In this document: in pieces, positions 1-10,125 of the stretch | Numbering within the stretch: the stretch's first letter is position 1 | Layout: each line of letters starts with the position of its first letter | From: SG8-30 sp963695085 | GTDB lineage: Bacteria; Pseudomonadota; Gammaproteobacteria; Steroidobacterales; Steroidobacteraceae | Length of the DNA: 64,000 nucleotides | Assembly (NCBI GenBank): GCA_963695085.1 | Contig: CAVOFV010000006.1 | Span: 124,001 to 188,000 of the forward strand | Reading direction: 5' to 3' | Translations under genes and position numbers: made by a program | The notes under the pieces: model-generated | Seen by the model: only the letters and a program-made list of their open reading frames with translations | What the model was told of the DNA's origin: nothing | Database searches by the model: none

Positions 1-197
1 AATTTCGCCTCATTGAAGGGCTGGCGTGTCTGGTCGCTCTTCACCACCTGCGGCATCACCAGCTCCGCGGTTTCAAAAGTCGTGAAGCGCTCGCCGCACG
101 ACAGGCACTCGCGGCGGCGGCGGATCTGGTGGCCGTCGCCGGCCAGCCGCGAGTCCGTCACCTTCGTGTCCGTGTGGGCGCAGAACGGGCAATGCAT
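1..197 (-). CDS. nrdR: Transcriptional repressor NrdR (partial, N-terminal part)
   Basis: Only the first 65 residues are inside the window; the gene runs off the left edge. The protein starts MHCPFCAHTDTKV and continues with CLSCGERFTTFE, the zinc-ribbon signature (CxxC...CxxC) of NrdR. The following ATP-cone domain would lie outside. NrdR senses dNTP/ATP levels and represses ribonucleotide reductase genes in many bacteria. It lies 21 bp downstream of glyA on the same strand, a neighbourhood common in proteobacteria, so the two are probably cotranscribed. The start is the ATG at 197, immediately before the conserved CPFC motif. Confidence 0.93.
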   Translation of the reverse strand, partial: MHCPFCAHTDTKVTDSRLAGDGHQIRRRRECLSCGERFTTFETAELVMPQVVKSDQTRQPFNEAK

Positions 198-218
198 GGC
201 CGCCCCGCCGTGCCGGCG

Positions 219-1472
219 TCAGCCGTAGACCGGAAAGCGGCCGCAGATCTCGAGCACCGCGGTGCGCACCCGCTCGACGACCCGCTCGTCGCCCATGCCG
301 TCCAGCACATCGGCCATCCAGCCGGCGACCTGCCGGCACTCGCCGATGCCGAGGCCGCGCGTGGTCAGCGCCGGCGTGCCGATGCGCAGGCCGCTGGTCA
401 CGAACGGCGGCCGCGGATCGTTGGGCACGGCGTTGCGGTTGACGGTGATGTGCGCGCGGCCTAGCGCCGCGTCCGCGTCCTTGCCCGTGTACTCGCGGCC
501 GATCAGGTCGACCAGGAACAGGTGGTTGTCGGTGCCGCCCGAGACGATCGCGTAGCCGCGTTCGGTCAGCGTGGCCGCCATCGCGCGCGCGTTGTCGACC
601 ACCTGCTGCTGGTAGACGCGGAACTCCGGTTGCAGCGCTTCGAGGAACGCGACCGCCTTGGCCGCAATGACGTGCATCAACGGTCCGCCCTGGGTCCCCG
701 GGAAGATCATGGAATTGAACTTCTTGTGCAGCGCCTCGTTGGGCCGCGCCAGGATCAGGCCGCCGCGCGGGCCGCGCAGCGTCTTGTGTGTCGTCGTCGT
801 CACGACATCGGCGTACGGCACCGGGTTCGGGTACACGCCGGCGGCCACCAGGCCGGCCACGTGCGCCATGTCCACCATCAGCGACGCGCCCACCGAATCC
901 GCGATCGCACGGAACCGGATCCAGTCCACGATGCGCGAGTAGGCCGAGAATCCGGCGACGATGACCCGCGGCCGGTGCTCTGCCGCCAGCCGCGCCACCT
1001 CGTCGTAGTCGATCTCTCCCGTACCGGGGTGCAGGCCGTACTGCACGGCCTTGAAGACCTTGCCGGAGAAGTTCACCTTGGCGCCGTGCGTCAGGTGGCC
1101 GCCATGGTCGAGGCTCATGCCGAGCAGCGTGTCGCCTGGCTGCATCAGCGCCAGGTAGACGGCCGCGTTGGCCTGCGATCCGGAGTGCGGTTGCACGTTC
1201 GCGTAGGCCGCGTCGAACAGCTGCCTGGCGCGATCGATCGCCAGCTGCTCGGCGATGTCGACGTTTTCGCAGCCGCCATAGTAGCGGCGCCCCGGGTAGC
1301 CCTCCGCATACTTGTTGGTCAGCACCGAGCCCTGCGCCTCGAGCACCCGCGGACTGGCGTAGTTCTCCGACGCAATCAACTCCAGATGCTCTTCCTGCCG
1401 CCGGCGCTCGGCGCCGATGGCGGCTGCCAGTTCTGGGTCGAAACCGGAAATGTTCATGTCGGGACCGAACAT
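219..1472 (-). CDS. glyA: Serine hydroxymethyltransferase
   Basis: PLP enzyme converting serine and tetrahydrofolate to glycine and 5,10-methylene-THF, the main one-carbon source of the cell. The 417-residue product has the usual length of bacterial GlyA. The motifs LIASENY near the N-terminus, GYPGRRYYGG, and the PLP-lysine region TTTTHKTLRGPRGG around residue 230 are all present. The reading frame is open further upstream, but the ATG at 1472 (MFGPDMNISG) is preferred because GGAG lies 10 nt before it and upstream residues do not look like GlyA. It is followed by nrdR, and the HDAC-like gene lies 79 bp upstream on the same strand. Confidence 0.97.
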   Translation of the reverse strand: MFGPDMNISGFDPELAAAIGAERRRQEEHLELIASENYASPRVLEAQGSVLTNKYAEGYPGRRYYGGCENVDIAEQLAIDRARQLFDAAYANVQPHSGSQANAAVYLALMQPGDTLLGMSLDHGGHLTHGAKVNFSGKVFKAVQYGLHPGTGEIDYDEVARLAAEHRPRVIVAGFSAYSRIVDWIRFRAIADSVGASLMVDMAHVAGLVAAGVYPNPVPYADVVTTTTHKTLRGPRGGLILARPNEALHKKFNSMIFPGTQGGPLMHVIAAKAVAFLEALQPEFRVYQQQVVDNARAMAATLTERGYAIVSGGTDNHLFLVDLIGREYTGKDADAALGRAHITVNRNAVPNDPRPPFVTSGLRIGTPALTTRGLGIGECRQVAGWMADVLDGMGDERVVERVRTAVLEICGRFPVYG

Positions 1473-1512
1473 CGGCAGGGGTCTCCGCAGTGGTGGCTTG
1501 CAGGGGCCCCGG

Positions 1513-1518
1513 AGTGTA
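1513..1518 (-). promoter_or_regulatory. Possible -10 element for glyA
   Basis: TACACT on the minus strand about 40 bp upstream of the glyA ATG, in the gap after the HDAC-like gene. No good -35 match is seen at 16-18 bp, so this is only a candidate. Confidence 0.3.
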
Positions 1519-1551
1519 CCGCGAAGGCCTGCGTGGCACACGCCGCGGCAG

Positions 1552-2514
1552 TCAGTCGGCGGCCACCAGCTCGCCGACGACCCGTGTCCAGGCGCGCGCT
1601 ATGTTGCGCCGGTTGTAGCCACCGCCGCCCAGCGCCAGCACGCGCCCCGCGGCGTGGCGGCTGGCGATGTCGATCAGGCGGCGCGCGGCGTGGGCGTGCA
1701 CTTCTTCCGTGAACCGCAGGTGCGTGATCGGGTCGCCCTCGAGACTGTCGGCCCCGCACTGCAGGATGATGAATTGCGGCTCGTGTTGCTCGAGATGGGC
1801 CTCGACCAGCGCCCAGGCCTCGAAGAACTCGTCGTCGCCTGCGCCCGGCATCAGCGGCAGGTTGAGCTTGGTGCCGCGCGCCGGCCCCTTGCCGGTTTCC
1901 GTCGCGCTGCCCGTGCCGGGAAACAGGAAGCGGCCGTCCTCATGGATGTCCGCAAACACCAGCGCGGGATCGTCCTCGAACGAGTAAAAGACGCCGTCGC
2001 CATGGTGCGCGTCGATGTCGACGTACGCGACGCGCGCCAGGCCGTGCCGGCGCTTGAGCGCCTCCACCACGACGCCGCAGTCGTTGAACACGCAGAACCC
2101 GGCGGCGTGACCGCGCGAAGCGTGGTGCAGGCCGGCGATCGGGACAAAGCCGCGCCGCGCCTGGCCGGACATGATCGCTTCCATCGCGACCAGCGCCGCG
2201 CCGACCACGCCGGCGGCCGCTTCGTAGACGCCCTTCCAGGCCGGCGTGTCCCCCGCATCCAGGTAACCCTCGCCGGTCCTGGAACGCTCCTCGACCAGGT
2301 CCACGTAGGCCGGCACGTGGAACCATTCCAGCTCCTGGCGCGTCGCCGGCCGGGGCGCCAGCGACTGCACGGCCCGCAGCAGGCCTTCCTTTTCCAGTTC
2401 CTCGATGAACACGTCATGCCGGTCCGGCCCGAACGGGTGCCCCTCGCCGAAGCCGTAGCCTGCGATCAACTCACCGTGAACGAGCGCCGTCTGGGATCGC
2501 TTGCCGGCATTCAC
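1552..2514 (-). CDS. Histone deacetylase / AcuC-AphA-family deacetylase
   Basis: Zinc-dependent amidohydrolase of the arginase/deacetylase fold. Bacterial members remove acetyl groups from protein lysines (AcuC acts on acetyl-CoA synthetase) or from acetylpolyamines; the substrate here cannot be told. Visible motifs are the catalytic pair in GLHHASRGHAAGF, the metal-binding DIDAHHGDGV, and the loops GADSLEGD and GGGGYN. A GTG at 2514 is chosen as start because GGAGG lies 7 nt upstream; this gives 320 residues beginning VNAGKRSQTALVHGE. An ATG at 2550 exists but has no such site. The gene is divergent from ettA and lies upstream of glyA. Confidence 0.85.
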   Translation of the reverse strand: MNAGKRSQTALVHGELIAGYGFGEGHPFGPDRHDVFIEELEKEGLLRAVQSLAPRPATRQELEWFHVPAYVDLVEERSRTGEGYLDAGDTPAWKGVYEAAAGVVGAALVAMEAIMSGQARRGFVPIAGLHHASRGHAAGFCVFNDCGVVVEALKRRHGLARVAYVDIDAHHGDGVFYSFEDDPALVFADIHEDGRFLFPGTGSATETGKGPARGTKLNLPLMPGAGDDEFFEAWALVEAHLEQHEPQFIILQCGADSLEGDPITHLRFTEEVHAHAARRLIDIASRHAAGRVLALGGGGYNRRNIARAWTRVVGELVAAD

Positions 2515-2588
2515 CTGTGGGCCTCCGAAGACGCGCCGCGAGCGTAGCATAGCGGTGGGGTCGGACCGGTGGCGCGCCACGCCGGCAT

Positions 2589-2603
2589 CGCGGATAATCC
2601 GCG
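2589..2603 (+). promoter_or_regulatory. Palindrome with -10-like GATAAT upstream of ettA
   Basis: A 15-bp inverted repeat (7-bp arms CGCGGAT/ATCCGCG around one A) lies 31 bp before the ettA start and contains GATAAT at 2593-2598. It could be a -10 element, an operator or both. No -35 is evident. Confidence 0.25.
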
Positions 2604-2633
2604 GCCCCCGACCCGGCCACAGCCGTCGAGACC

Positions 2634-4298
<1,665 letters not shown>

Positions 4299-4401
4299 AT
4301 GCCGACATTCCGGCGCCCGCCCCAGCGGCGTTACCCTGCGCGGGTTGTCCATTTCGGCAAGTCCGGACCGGAGTTTCGCGACAAAGGGTTAGAATCAGTC
4401 T

Positions 4402-5463
4402 ATGAACGCCAAGGCATCCGCAAAATCCAAGGTCGACGCTCCGCCGCAGGTGCCGGCGACGGCCGCGCCTCGCACCGTGACACTGCCACATCCGGAGCGC
4501 TCGTTCGAGATCCGGTTCGAGTCGATCGGCGGCCTCGGCGCCCACGCGGCCGGCCAGGTGCTGGCCACCGCATGCGTGCTGGGCATGGGCCTGAACGGCG
4601 CCCACTTCTCCAGCTATGGGTCTGAAAAGAAGGGTTCGCTGGTTCGTTCGTTCGTGCGCCTGGCGCCGGGCGAGCGCCCGATCCGCACCAGCGCACCGGT
4701 CGAGTCCCCCGACGCAGTGGTGGTGTTCCACGGCGCCCTGCTGCACAACCCCGGCACCTTCGCCGGCATCCGCCAGGACGCCACGTTCATCTACAACGCT
4801 CCCGCGGACAGCGCACGGGAAGAACTGGCCGCGCTGCCGGACACGGTACGCATCATTCGCGTCGACGCGCTCGGCATCGCCATGCAGGAGAAGTCGCGAC
4901 CGAACGCAGTGCTGCTGGGTACGCTGTGCGCACTGTTGCCGTTCCTGGACCAGGAGCGCGTGCTGGCGGCGCTGACCGAGGAGTTCGCCGGCAAGCATCC
5001 GGAGGCGGTCGCCTCCAACGAGCGCGCCTTCCGCCGCGGCGCCGGCGAGTTCGAGGTCCTCGAGGGCCTGGGGCGCGCGCACGGCGACCTGCCCGTGCAG
5101 CAGTCCGAACCGGCCTGGGGCTACGAGACCGCGCCGGCCGGAGGAATCCTGCCGATGCCTGGCAACACCGCGTGGAACGACCTGACCGTGTCGCGCACGG
5201 GCGTCATGCCGGTGCTGGACCATGACAAGTGCATACACTGTGGCGTCTGCGATCTGGTCTGCCCCGACATGTGCCTGGTGTGGCGCGCCGGCGAGGCCGG
5301 CGCCAAGTTCGAGCGCGAGATGACCGGCATCGACTATCGCTATTGCAAGGGCTGCATGCGCTGCGTCGAATCCTGCCCGACCGGCGCGCTGACCAAGGAA
5401 GCGGAGACGCCCGGCCTGGCCGACCGGCTGCGCGTGCCGCTGTTCCCCGGATTGATCGACTGA
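4402..5463 (+). CDS. 2-oxoacid:ferredoxin oxidoreductase, fused gamma and delta subunits
   Basis: After a low-complexity Ala/Pro-rich leader (about residues 1-32), residues 33-225 form the gamma domain, beginning FEIRFESIGGLGAHAAGQ, with the SSYGSEKKG loop typical of PorG. Residues about 230-345 form a ferredoxin-like delta domain with two 4Fe-4S motifs, C277-x2-C280-x2-C283-x3-C287 and C315-x2-C318-x2-C321-x3-C325. In the family the gamma domain helps bind CoA and the delta clusters pass electrons to ferredoxin. Gamma and delta are usually separate proteins or part of one long PFOR chain; here they form one 353-residue protein. The partner alpha-beta protein starts 10 nt downstream. A TAGAAT box at 4390-4395 lies only 6 nt before the ATG. 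The substrate (pyruvate, 2-oxoglutarate or another 2-oxoacid) cannot be read from sequence alone. Confidence 0.85.
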   Translation: MNAKASAKSKVDAPPQVPATAAPRTVTLPHPERSFEIRFESIGGLGAHAAGQVLATACVLGMGLNGAHFSSYGSEKKGSLVRSFVRLAPGERPIRTSAPVESPDAVVVFHGALLHNPGTFAGIRQDATFIYNAPADSAREELAALPDTVRIIRVDALGIAMQEKSRPNAVLLGTLCALLPFLDQERVLAALTEEFAGKHPEAVASNERAFRRGAGEFEVLEGLGRAHGDLPVQQSEPAWGYETAPAGGILPMPGNTAWNDLTVSRTGVMPVLDHDKCIHCGVCDLVCPDMCLVWRAGEAGAKFEREMTGIDYRYCKGCMRCVESCPTGALTKEAETPGLADRLRVPLFPGLID

Positions 5464-5473
5464 GGTTGACGCC

Positions 5474-7783
5474 ATGATGACTCCCGCTGCCCCTGCCACG
5501 AACCCGCTGGCCGAAGCGCCGGCCGGCGTCGCCCGCCAGAAGCTCGAGTTCAAGAGCGGCAACGAAGCGGCGGCGATGGCCGCGCGCGACATCGGCTACC
5601 ACGTCATGGGCTACTTCCCCATCACGCCGTCGACCGAGGTGGCCGAGAACCTGTCGAGGATGCAGGCCTCGGGCGAGCACGACATCGTCATGATCGCCGG
5701 CGACGGCGAGCATGGCGCGGCCGGCATCTGCTATGGCGCCGCGCTCGGCGGCGGCCGCGTGCTGAACGCCACCAGCGCCCAGGGGCTACTGTACGCGCTC
5801 GAGCAGCTGCCGGTGCAGGCCGGCACGCGCGTGCCGATGGTGCTGAACGTGGCGGCCCGCGCCGTGTCCGGTCCGCTCAACATCCGCGGCGACCACTCGG
5901 ACCTGTATTTCGCGCTGAACACCGGCTGGATCGTGCTGTGCGCGCGCGACCCGCAGGCCGTCTACGACCTGAACTTCGCCGCGATCCGCATCGGCGAGCA
6001 TCTGGACGTGCGGCTGCCCGTGCTGATCGCCTATGACGGCTTCGTGACCAGCCACCAGAAGCGCCGCATCTCGGTGTTCGACGACCCCGCCGCGGTCAAG
6101 GCCTTCGTCGGCACGCGGCCCGACTTCCCGAACCCTCTGGACACCGAGCATCCGGCCACCTTCGGCCCGTACATGAACGACCCGGACCTGATCAACAACA
6201 AGGTCCAGCTGTCACAGGCCATGGATGCGGCGCGGCGGGTGATCCCCGAGGTGTTCGCGGAACTCGAGGCGCTGACCGGCCGTTCCTACCCGATGCTGGA
6301 CGCGTACCGCATGGAGGGCGCACAGGCCGCGACCGTACTGATCAATTCCTCGGCGGAGACCGCCAAAGGAACCGCCGACGCGATGCGCAAGGCCGGCCAC
6401 CAGGTCGGCGTGCTGTCGCCGAACGTGCTGCGGCCCTTCCCGGCCGACGAGTTCCGCCAGGCCCTGCGCGGCGTCAAGGCCGTCACGATCGGCGACCGCG
6501 GCGATTCGCCAGGCGCCGGCGGCGGCAACCTGTCGCTCGAGGTACGCGCCGCGATCCAGACCGATGGCGACAACGACACGCTGGTGTTGTCGCGTATCTT
6601 CGGGCTCGGCGGCAAGGACTTCTATGCGGCGGACGCTGAGCACTTCATGCAGATTGCGCTGGACGCCGCGGCCACCGGCCGCGTCGAAGTGCCGTTCGCC
6701 TACCACGGCGCCACGGCCGGCGACCCGAAGCGCGCGCCGCGCCCAGGCCTGCCCGCGATTCCCGCGGCCGAGCTGTCGCAGGGCATGGCCAAGGTGAAGC
6801 GCGACGCGACGACCGGCAGGCTGTCGGTCGAACTCGAACCCATCTGGAAGATGACGGCCGTGCCGAGCCGCATCGCGCCGGGCCACGGCGCCTGCCCCGG
6901 CTGCGGCGCGTTCCCCACGCTCAACCAGGTGTTCAAGGTGCTGGAGGGCGACCTGGTCGTGCTGTTCCAGACCGGCTGCGCGATGGTGGTCACGACCGCC
7001 TATCCGGCGACTGCGCATCGCGTCAACTACATCCACAACCTGTTCCAGAACGGCGCGGCGACGCTGTCGGGACTGGTCGAGGTGTATCACGAGCGCATCC
7101 GCCGCGGCGAATTGCCGGCCTCGAATGACATCACCTTCGTCATGGTCACCGGCGACGGCGGCATGGACATCGGCATGGGCGCGGCACTCGGCACCGCGCA
7201 CCGCAACCACCCGATGATGATCCTGGAGTACGACAACCAGGGCTACATGAACACCGGCGCACAGCTGTCCTATTCGACGCCGGTCGGGCACCGCACCTCG
7301 ACCAGCGAGGTGGGGCGCACGCTCGCCGGCAAGCGCTACCACCACAAGGACACCGCGCAGATCTTCGCCTCCTGCCACATACCGTACGTGTTCACGGCCA
7401 GCGAGGGTTATCCCGAGGACCTGATGCGCAAGGCGGCGAAAGCGCAGTGGTACGCGAAGCGCGAGGGCATGGTGTACGGCAAGATCCTGTCGTACTGCCC
7501 GCTCAACTGGAAGACGCCGGACGACGGCGCCGAGAACGTGCTGCAGGTGGCCATCGACAGCTGCTTCTTCCCGCTTTACGAGGTCGAGCATGGCCACACG
7601 ATGCTGACCTACGACCCGGAGGCGAACGGCCGCCGCCGGCCGGTTGCGGACTGGCTCGGGGCGATGGGCAAGACACGGCACCTGCTCAAGCCGGGCAACA
7701 AGGAAGTCGTGGAGGGCGTGCAGCAGGAAGTGGACCGCCGCTGGCGCCGCATCAAGGCGATGCACGACCATCCGGAACTTTGA
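5474..7783 (+). CDS. 2-oxoacid:ferredoxin oxidoreductase, fused alpha and beta subunits
   Basis: This 769-residue protein joins the two catalytic subunits. Residues about 22-430 match PorA: GNEAAAMAARDIGY, YFPITPSTE, ATSAQGL and GPLNIRGDHSD, then the second domain with VLSPNVLRPFP. Residues about 465-769 match PorB: GHGACPGCGAFPTL (cluster-binding Cys pair), the TPP-Mg motif GDGGMDIGMG near residue 560, YDNQGYMNTG and a late Cys in SYCPLNW. The expected reaction is oxidative decarboxylation of a 2-oxoacid with CoA to acyl-CoA, CO2 and reduced ferredoxin, or the reverse. The YDNxGYMNTGxQxS form is the pyruvate/2-oxoacid type, not indolepyruvate oxidoreductase. The gene lies between the gamma-delta gene and the Nfn-like genes, with 10- and 12-nt spacers, so one complex or pathway is implied. 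Confidence 0.87.
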   Translation: MMTPAAPATNPLAEAPAGVARQKLEFKSGNEAAAMAARDIGYHVMGYFPITPSTEVAENLSRMQASGEHDIVMIAGDGEHGAAGICYGAALGGGRVLNATSAQGLLYALEQLPVQAGTRVPMVLNVAARAVSGPLNIRGDHSDLYFALNTGWIVLCARDPQAVYDLNFAAIRIGEHLDVRLPVLIAYDGFVTSHQKRRISVFDDPAAVKAFVGTRPDFPNPLDTEHPATFGPYMNDPDLINNKVQLSQAMDAARRVIPEVFAELEALTGRSYPMLDAYRMEGAQAATVLINSSAETAKGTADAMRKAGHQVGVLSPNVLRPFPADEFRQALRGVKAVTIGDRGDSPGAGGGNLSLEVRAAIQTDGDNDTLVLSRIFGLGGKDFYAADAEHFMQIALDAAATGRVEVPFAYHGATAGDPKRAPRPGLPAIPAAELSQGMAKVKRDATTGRLSVELEPIWKMTAVPSRIAPGHGACPGCGAFPTLNQVFKVLEGDLVVLFQTGCAMVVTTAYPATAHRVNYIHNLFQNGAATLSGLVEVYHERIRRGELPASNDITFVMVTGDGGMDIGMGAALGTAHRNHPMMILEYDNQGYMNTGAQLSYSTPVGHRTSTSEVGRTLAGKRYHHKDTAQIFASCHIPYVFTASEGYPEDLMRKAAKAQWYAKREGMVYGKILSYCPLNWKTPDDGAENVLQVAIDSCFFPLYEVEHGHTMLTYDPEANGRRRPVADWLGAMGKTRHLLKPGNKEVVEGVQQEVDRRWRRIKAMHDHPEL

Positions 7784-7795
7784 CGGGAGACCTGC

Positions 7796-8644
7796 ATGGC
7801 GCGCATTCTCGAAAGCCGGCCGCTGACTGCGGTCACCAAGTATTTCCGCATCGACGCACCGCTGATCGCGGCGGCGGCCCAGCCCGGGCAGTTCGTCATG
7901 CTGCGCGTGCGCGAGGGCGGCGAGCGCATCCCGATCACGATCGCCGACTTCGACCGTGAGGCCGGCACGCTGACGCTCGTCATCCAGGCGGTCGGCGCCA
8001 CCACGAAGCTCGTGTGCGGACTGCAGGCCGGCGACGAGATCCTCGACCTGGTCGGTCCGCTCGGCAGCCCCATCGAATTGCCCGAGCACGGGCACGTGTG
8101 CGGCGTCGGCGGCGGCTTCGGCTCGGCCGCCCTGTTGTGCCTGATGCGCGAGCTGGCGGCGCGCGGCGACCGTACGACGGCCGTCATCGGCGCCCGCAAC
8201 AGGGAGCTGCTGATCCTCGCCGACGAACTCAGGAAAGTCTGCGACGACGTCGAGGTGTGCACCGACGATGGTTCGGAAGGCTTCAAGGGTTTCGTCACGC
8301 AGCGCCTCGCGCAGCTCATCGACGGCGACGGCCCGGGCCGGCCTGACTACGTGGTCGCGATCGGCCCGATGGCCATGATGCGAGCGGTCGCCGAGACGAC
8401 CCGCGGCAGCGGTGTCAAGACGCTGGTGTCCATGGACCCGCTGATGGTGGACGGCACCGGCATGTGCGGCGGGTGCCGGGTCATCGTCGGCGGCAAGTCC
8501 AAGTTCGCCTGCGTGGACGGCCCGTGCTTCGACGCGCATGAGGTGGATTTCGACATCGCGATGCGCCGCAACAAGGCCTATGCGCAGCAGGAACGCAAAG
8601 CAGCCGAGCGCATCGACTGCATGAAGTCGAAGGGGGCCATGTAA
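7796..8644 (+). CDS. Ferredoxin:NAD(P)+ oxidoreductase small subunit (NfnA / SudB-like FAD and 2Fe-2S protein)
   Basis: A 282-residue protein of the dihydroorotate dehydrogenase electron-transfer subunit family. The FAD-binding beta-barrel occupies roughly residues 1-95 (RIPITIADF). The NAD(P)-binding domain contains GVGGGFGSAALLCLM and ends near residue 210. A C-terminal cysteine motif GTGMCGGCR...FACVDGPCF binds a 2Fe-2S cluster. With NfnB it would transfer electrons between reduced ferredoxin and NAD(P)H. It follows the alpha-beta gene by 12 nt with GGGAG before the ATG, and overlaps the next gene by one base (TAATG). Sulfide dehydrogenase or glutamate synthase-associated roles are alternatives. 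Confidence 0.8.
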   Translation: MARILESRPLTAVTKYFRIDAPLIAAAAQPGQFVMLRVREGGERIPITIADFDREAGTLTLVIQAVGATTKLVCGLQAGDEILDLVGPLGSPIELPEHGHVCGVGGGFGSAALLCLMRELAARGDRTTAVIGARNRELLILADELRKVCDDVEVCTDDGSEGFKGFVTQRLAQLIDGDGPGRPDYVVAIGPMAMMRAVAETTRGSGVKTLVSMDPLMVDGTGMCGGCRVIVGGKSKFACVDGPCFDAHEVDFDIAMRRNKAYAQQERKAAERIDCMKSKGAM

Positions 8645-10035
8645 TGCCGGTCAAACGCTCGGAAAAGACCCAGATGCCGGTGCGCGAATCGGCGGTCCGC
8701 GCCCATGACTTCAAGGAAGTCAACGTAGGCTACTCGCAGGCCCATGCGGTGTTCGAGGCAGAGCGCTGCCTGCGCTGCCAGGACCCGGTGTGCATAGACG
8801 GCTGCCCGGTGCAGATCCCGATCCCGGAGTTCATCCATTCGGTCGCCGCCGGCGACATGGCCGGCGCGGCCAGGATTCTGCGTGCGGCCAATCCGTTGCC
8901 GGCGATCTGCGGACGCGTCTGCCCGCAGGAAGTCCAGTGCGAGACCAAGTGCCTGATGGCCGCGCGCCACAGCCCGGTCGCGATCGGGCATCTCGAACGC
9001 TTCGTCGCCGACTGGGAGCGGACCCAGCCCGCCACCGTGCAGGCCAAGCTGACCCGCAAGGCGAAGATTGCCGTCATCGGCGCCGGCCCGGCCGGCCTGG
9101 TGTGCGCCGGCGAACTGGCACGACGCGGTTATCCGGTCACGATCTACGAGGCCCTGCATGCGCCTGGCGGCGTGCTGCGCTACGGCATTCCCGAGTTCCG
9201 CCTGCCGAAGGCGATCCTGGACTGGGAAATCGACATGCTCAAGGCGCTCGGCGTCGAAATCGTCTGCAATGTGGTCATCGGCCGCACGATCAGCATGGAA
9301 GACCTGCAGCACAAGCACGGTTACGCCGCCGTTTTCATCGGCACGGGCGCCGGGCTGCCGCAGTTCCTGAACATCCCGGGCGAGGACCTGAACGGCGTCT
9401 TTTCCGCCAACGAATTCCTGACGCGCATCAACCTGATGGGCGCCTACGACAAGGACGCCGATACCCCGATGACGGTCGGCAAGTCGGTGGCAGTGATCGG
9501 CGGCGGCAACACGGCCATGGACGCCGTGCGTTCAGGGATTCGCATGGGCGCGGAACACGGCTACATCGTCTACCGGCGCAGCGAAAAGGAGATGACTGCG
9601 CGTATCGAGGAGTACCACCACGCACAGGAGGAAGGCGTCGAGTTTCACTGGCTGACCAACCCGGTCGCGGTGCTCGGCAACGAGGAGGGCTGGGTGACCG
9701 GCCTGAAGTGCCAGCGCATGGTGCTGGGCGAGCCTGACGCGTCGGGCCGCGCGCGCCCCGTGCCGGTGCCGGACTCCGAGTTCGTCATTCCGGTCGACAC
9801 CGTCGTGCTGTCCATCGGCACCACGCCCAATCCGCTGCTGACCCGCACCACCAAGGGCCTCGACACCAACAAGTGGGGCTGCGTGGTGGCCGACGAACGG
9901 ACCGGCCTGACCTCGAAGGACCAGGTGTACGCGGGCGGCGACGCGGTCACCGGGGCGGCCACCGTCATCCTGGCGGCCGGCGCGGGCAAGCGCGCCGCCC
10001 AGGCCATCCACGAGGCCCTCAGCGGCACCGGCTGA
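8644..10035 (+). CDS. NfnB / GltD-type NADPH oxidoreductase (glutamate synthase small-subunit family)
   Basis: A 463-residue iron-sulfur flavoprotein annotated in the family as GltA/GltD or NfnB. The N-terminus has the cysteine-rich 4Fe-4S domain: CLRCQDPVCIDGCPVQ, then AICGRVCPQEVQCETKC. Residues about 140-460 carry two nucleotide-binding folds, VIGAGPAGLVCAGELARRG for FAD and VIGGGNTAMDAVR for NADPH, and a C-terminal VYAGGDAVTGAATVILA loop. No glutamate synthase large subunit is nearby, and the partner just upstream is NfnA-like. A ferredoxin:NADP transhydrogenase role serving the upstream oxidoreductase is therefore more likely than glutamate synthesis. It is the last gene of the operon. 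Confidence 0.82.
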   Translation: MPVKRSEKTQMPVRESAVRAHDFKEVNVGYSQAHAVFEAERCLRCQDPVCIDGCPVQIPIPEFIHSVAAGDMAGAARILRAANPLPAICGRVCPQEVQCETKCLMAARHSPVAIGHLERFVADWERTQPATVQAKLTRKAKIAVIGAGPAGLVCAGELARRGYPVTIYEALHAPGGVLRYGIPEFRLPKAILDWEIDMLKALGVEIVCNVVIGRTISMEDLQHKHGYAAVFIGTGAGLPQFLNIPGEDLNGVFSANEFLTRINLMGAYDKDADTPMTVGKSVAVIGGGNTAMDAVRSGIRMGAEHGYIVYRRSEKEMTARIEEYHHAQEEGVEFHWLTNPVAVLGNEEGWVTGLKCQRMVLGEPDASGRARPVPVPDSEFVIPVDTVVLSIGTTPNPLLTRTTKGLDTNKWGCVVADERTGLTSKDQVYAGGDAVTGAATVILAAGAGKRAAQAIHEALSGTG

Positions 10036-10125
10036 GCTGCGGCAGGGAGTCGGCGCCGGCCCCGCTACCCGGGAATCCCCGCCGTACGCTAGACTGCCCG
10101 CAGGGGATACAGCGGGGCGTCACGT

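Noticed and set aside
6212..8539. 775-codon minus-strand open frame over the alpha-beta and NfnA-like genes
   Set aside because: It spans the boundary between two real genes and reads as Ala/Arg/His/Asp low-complexity shadow.
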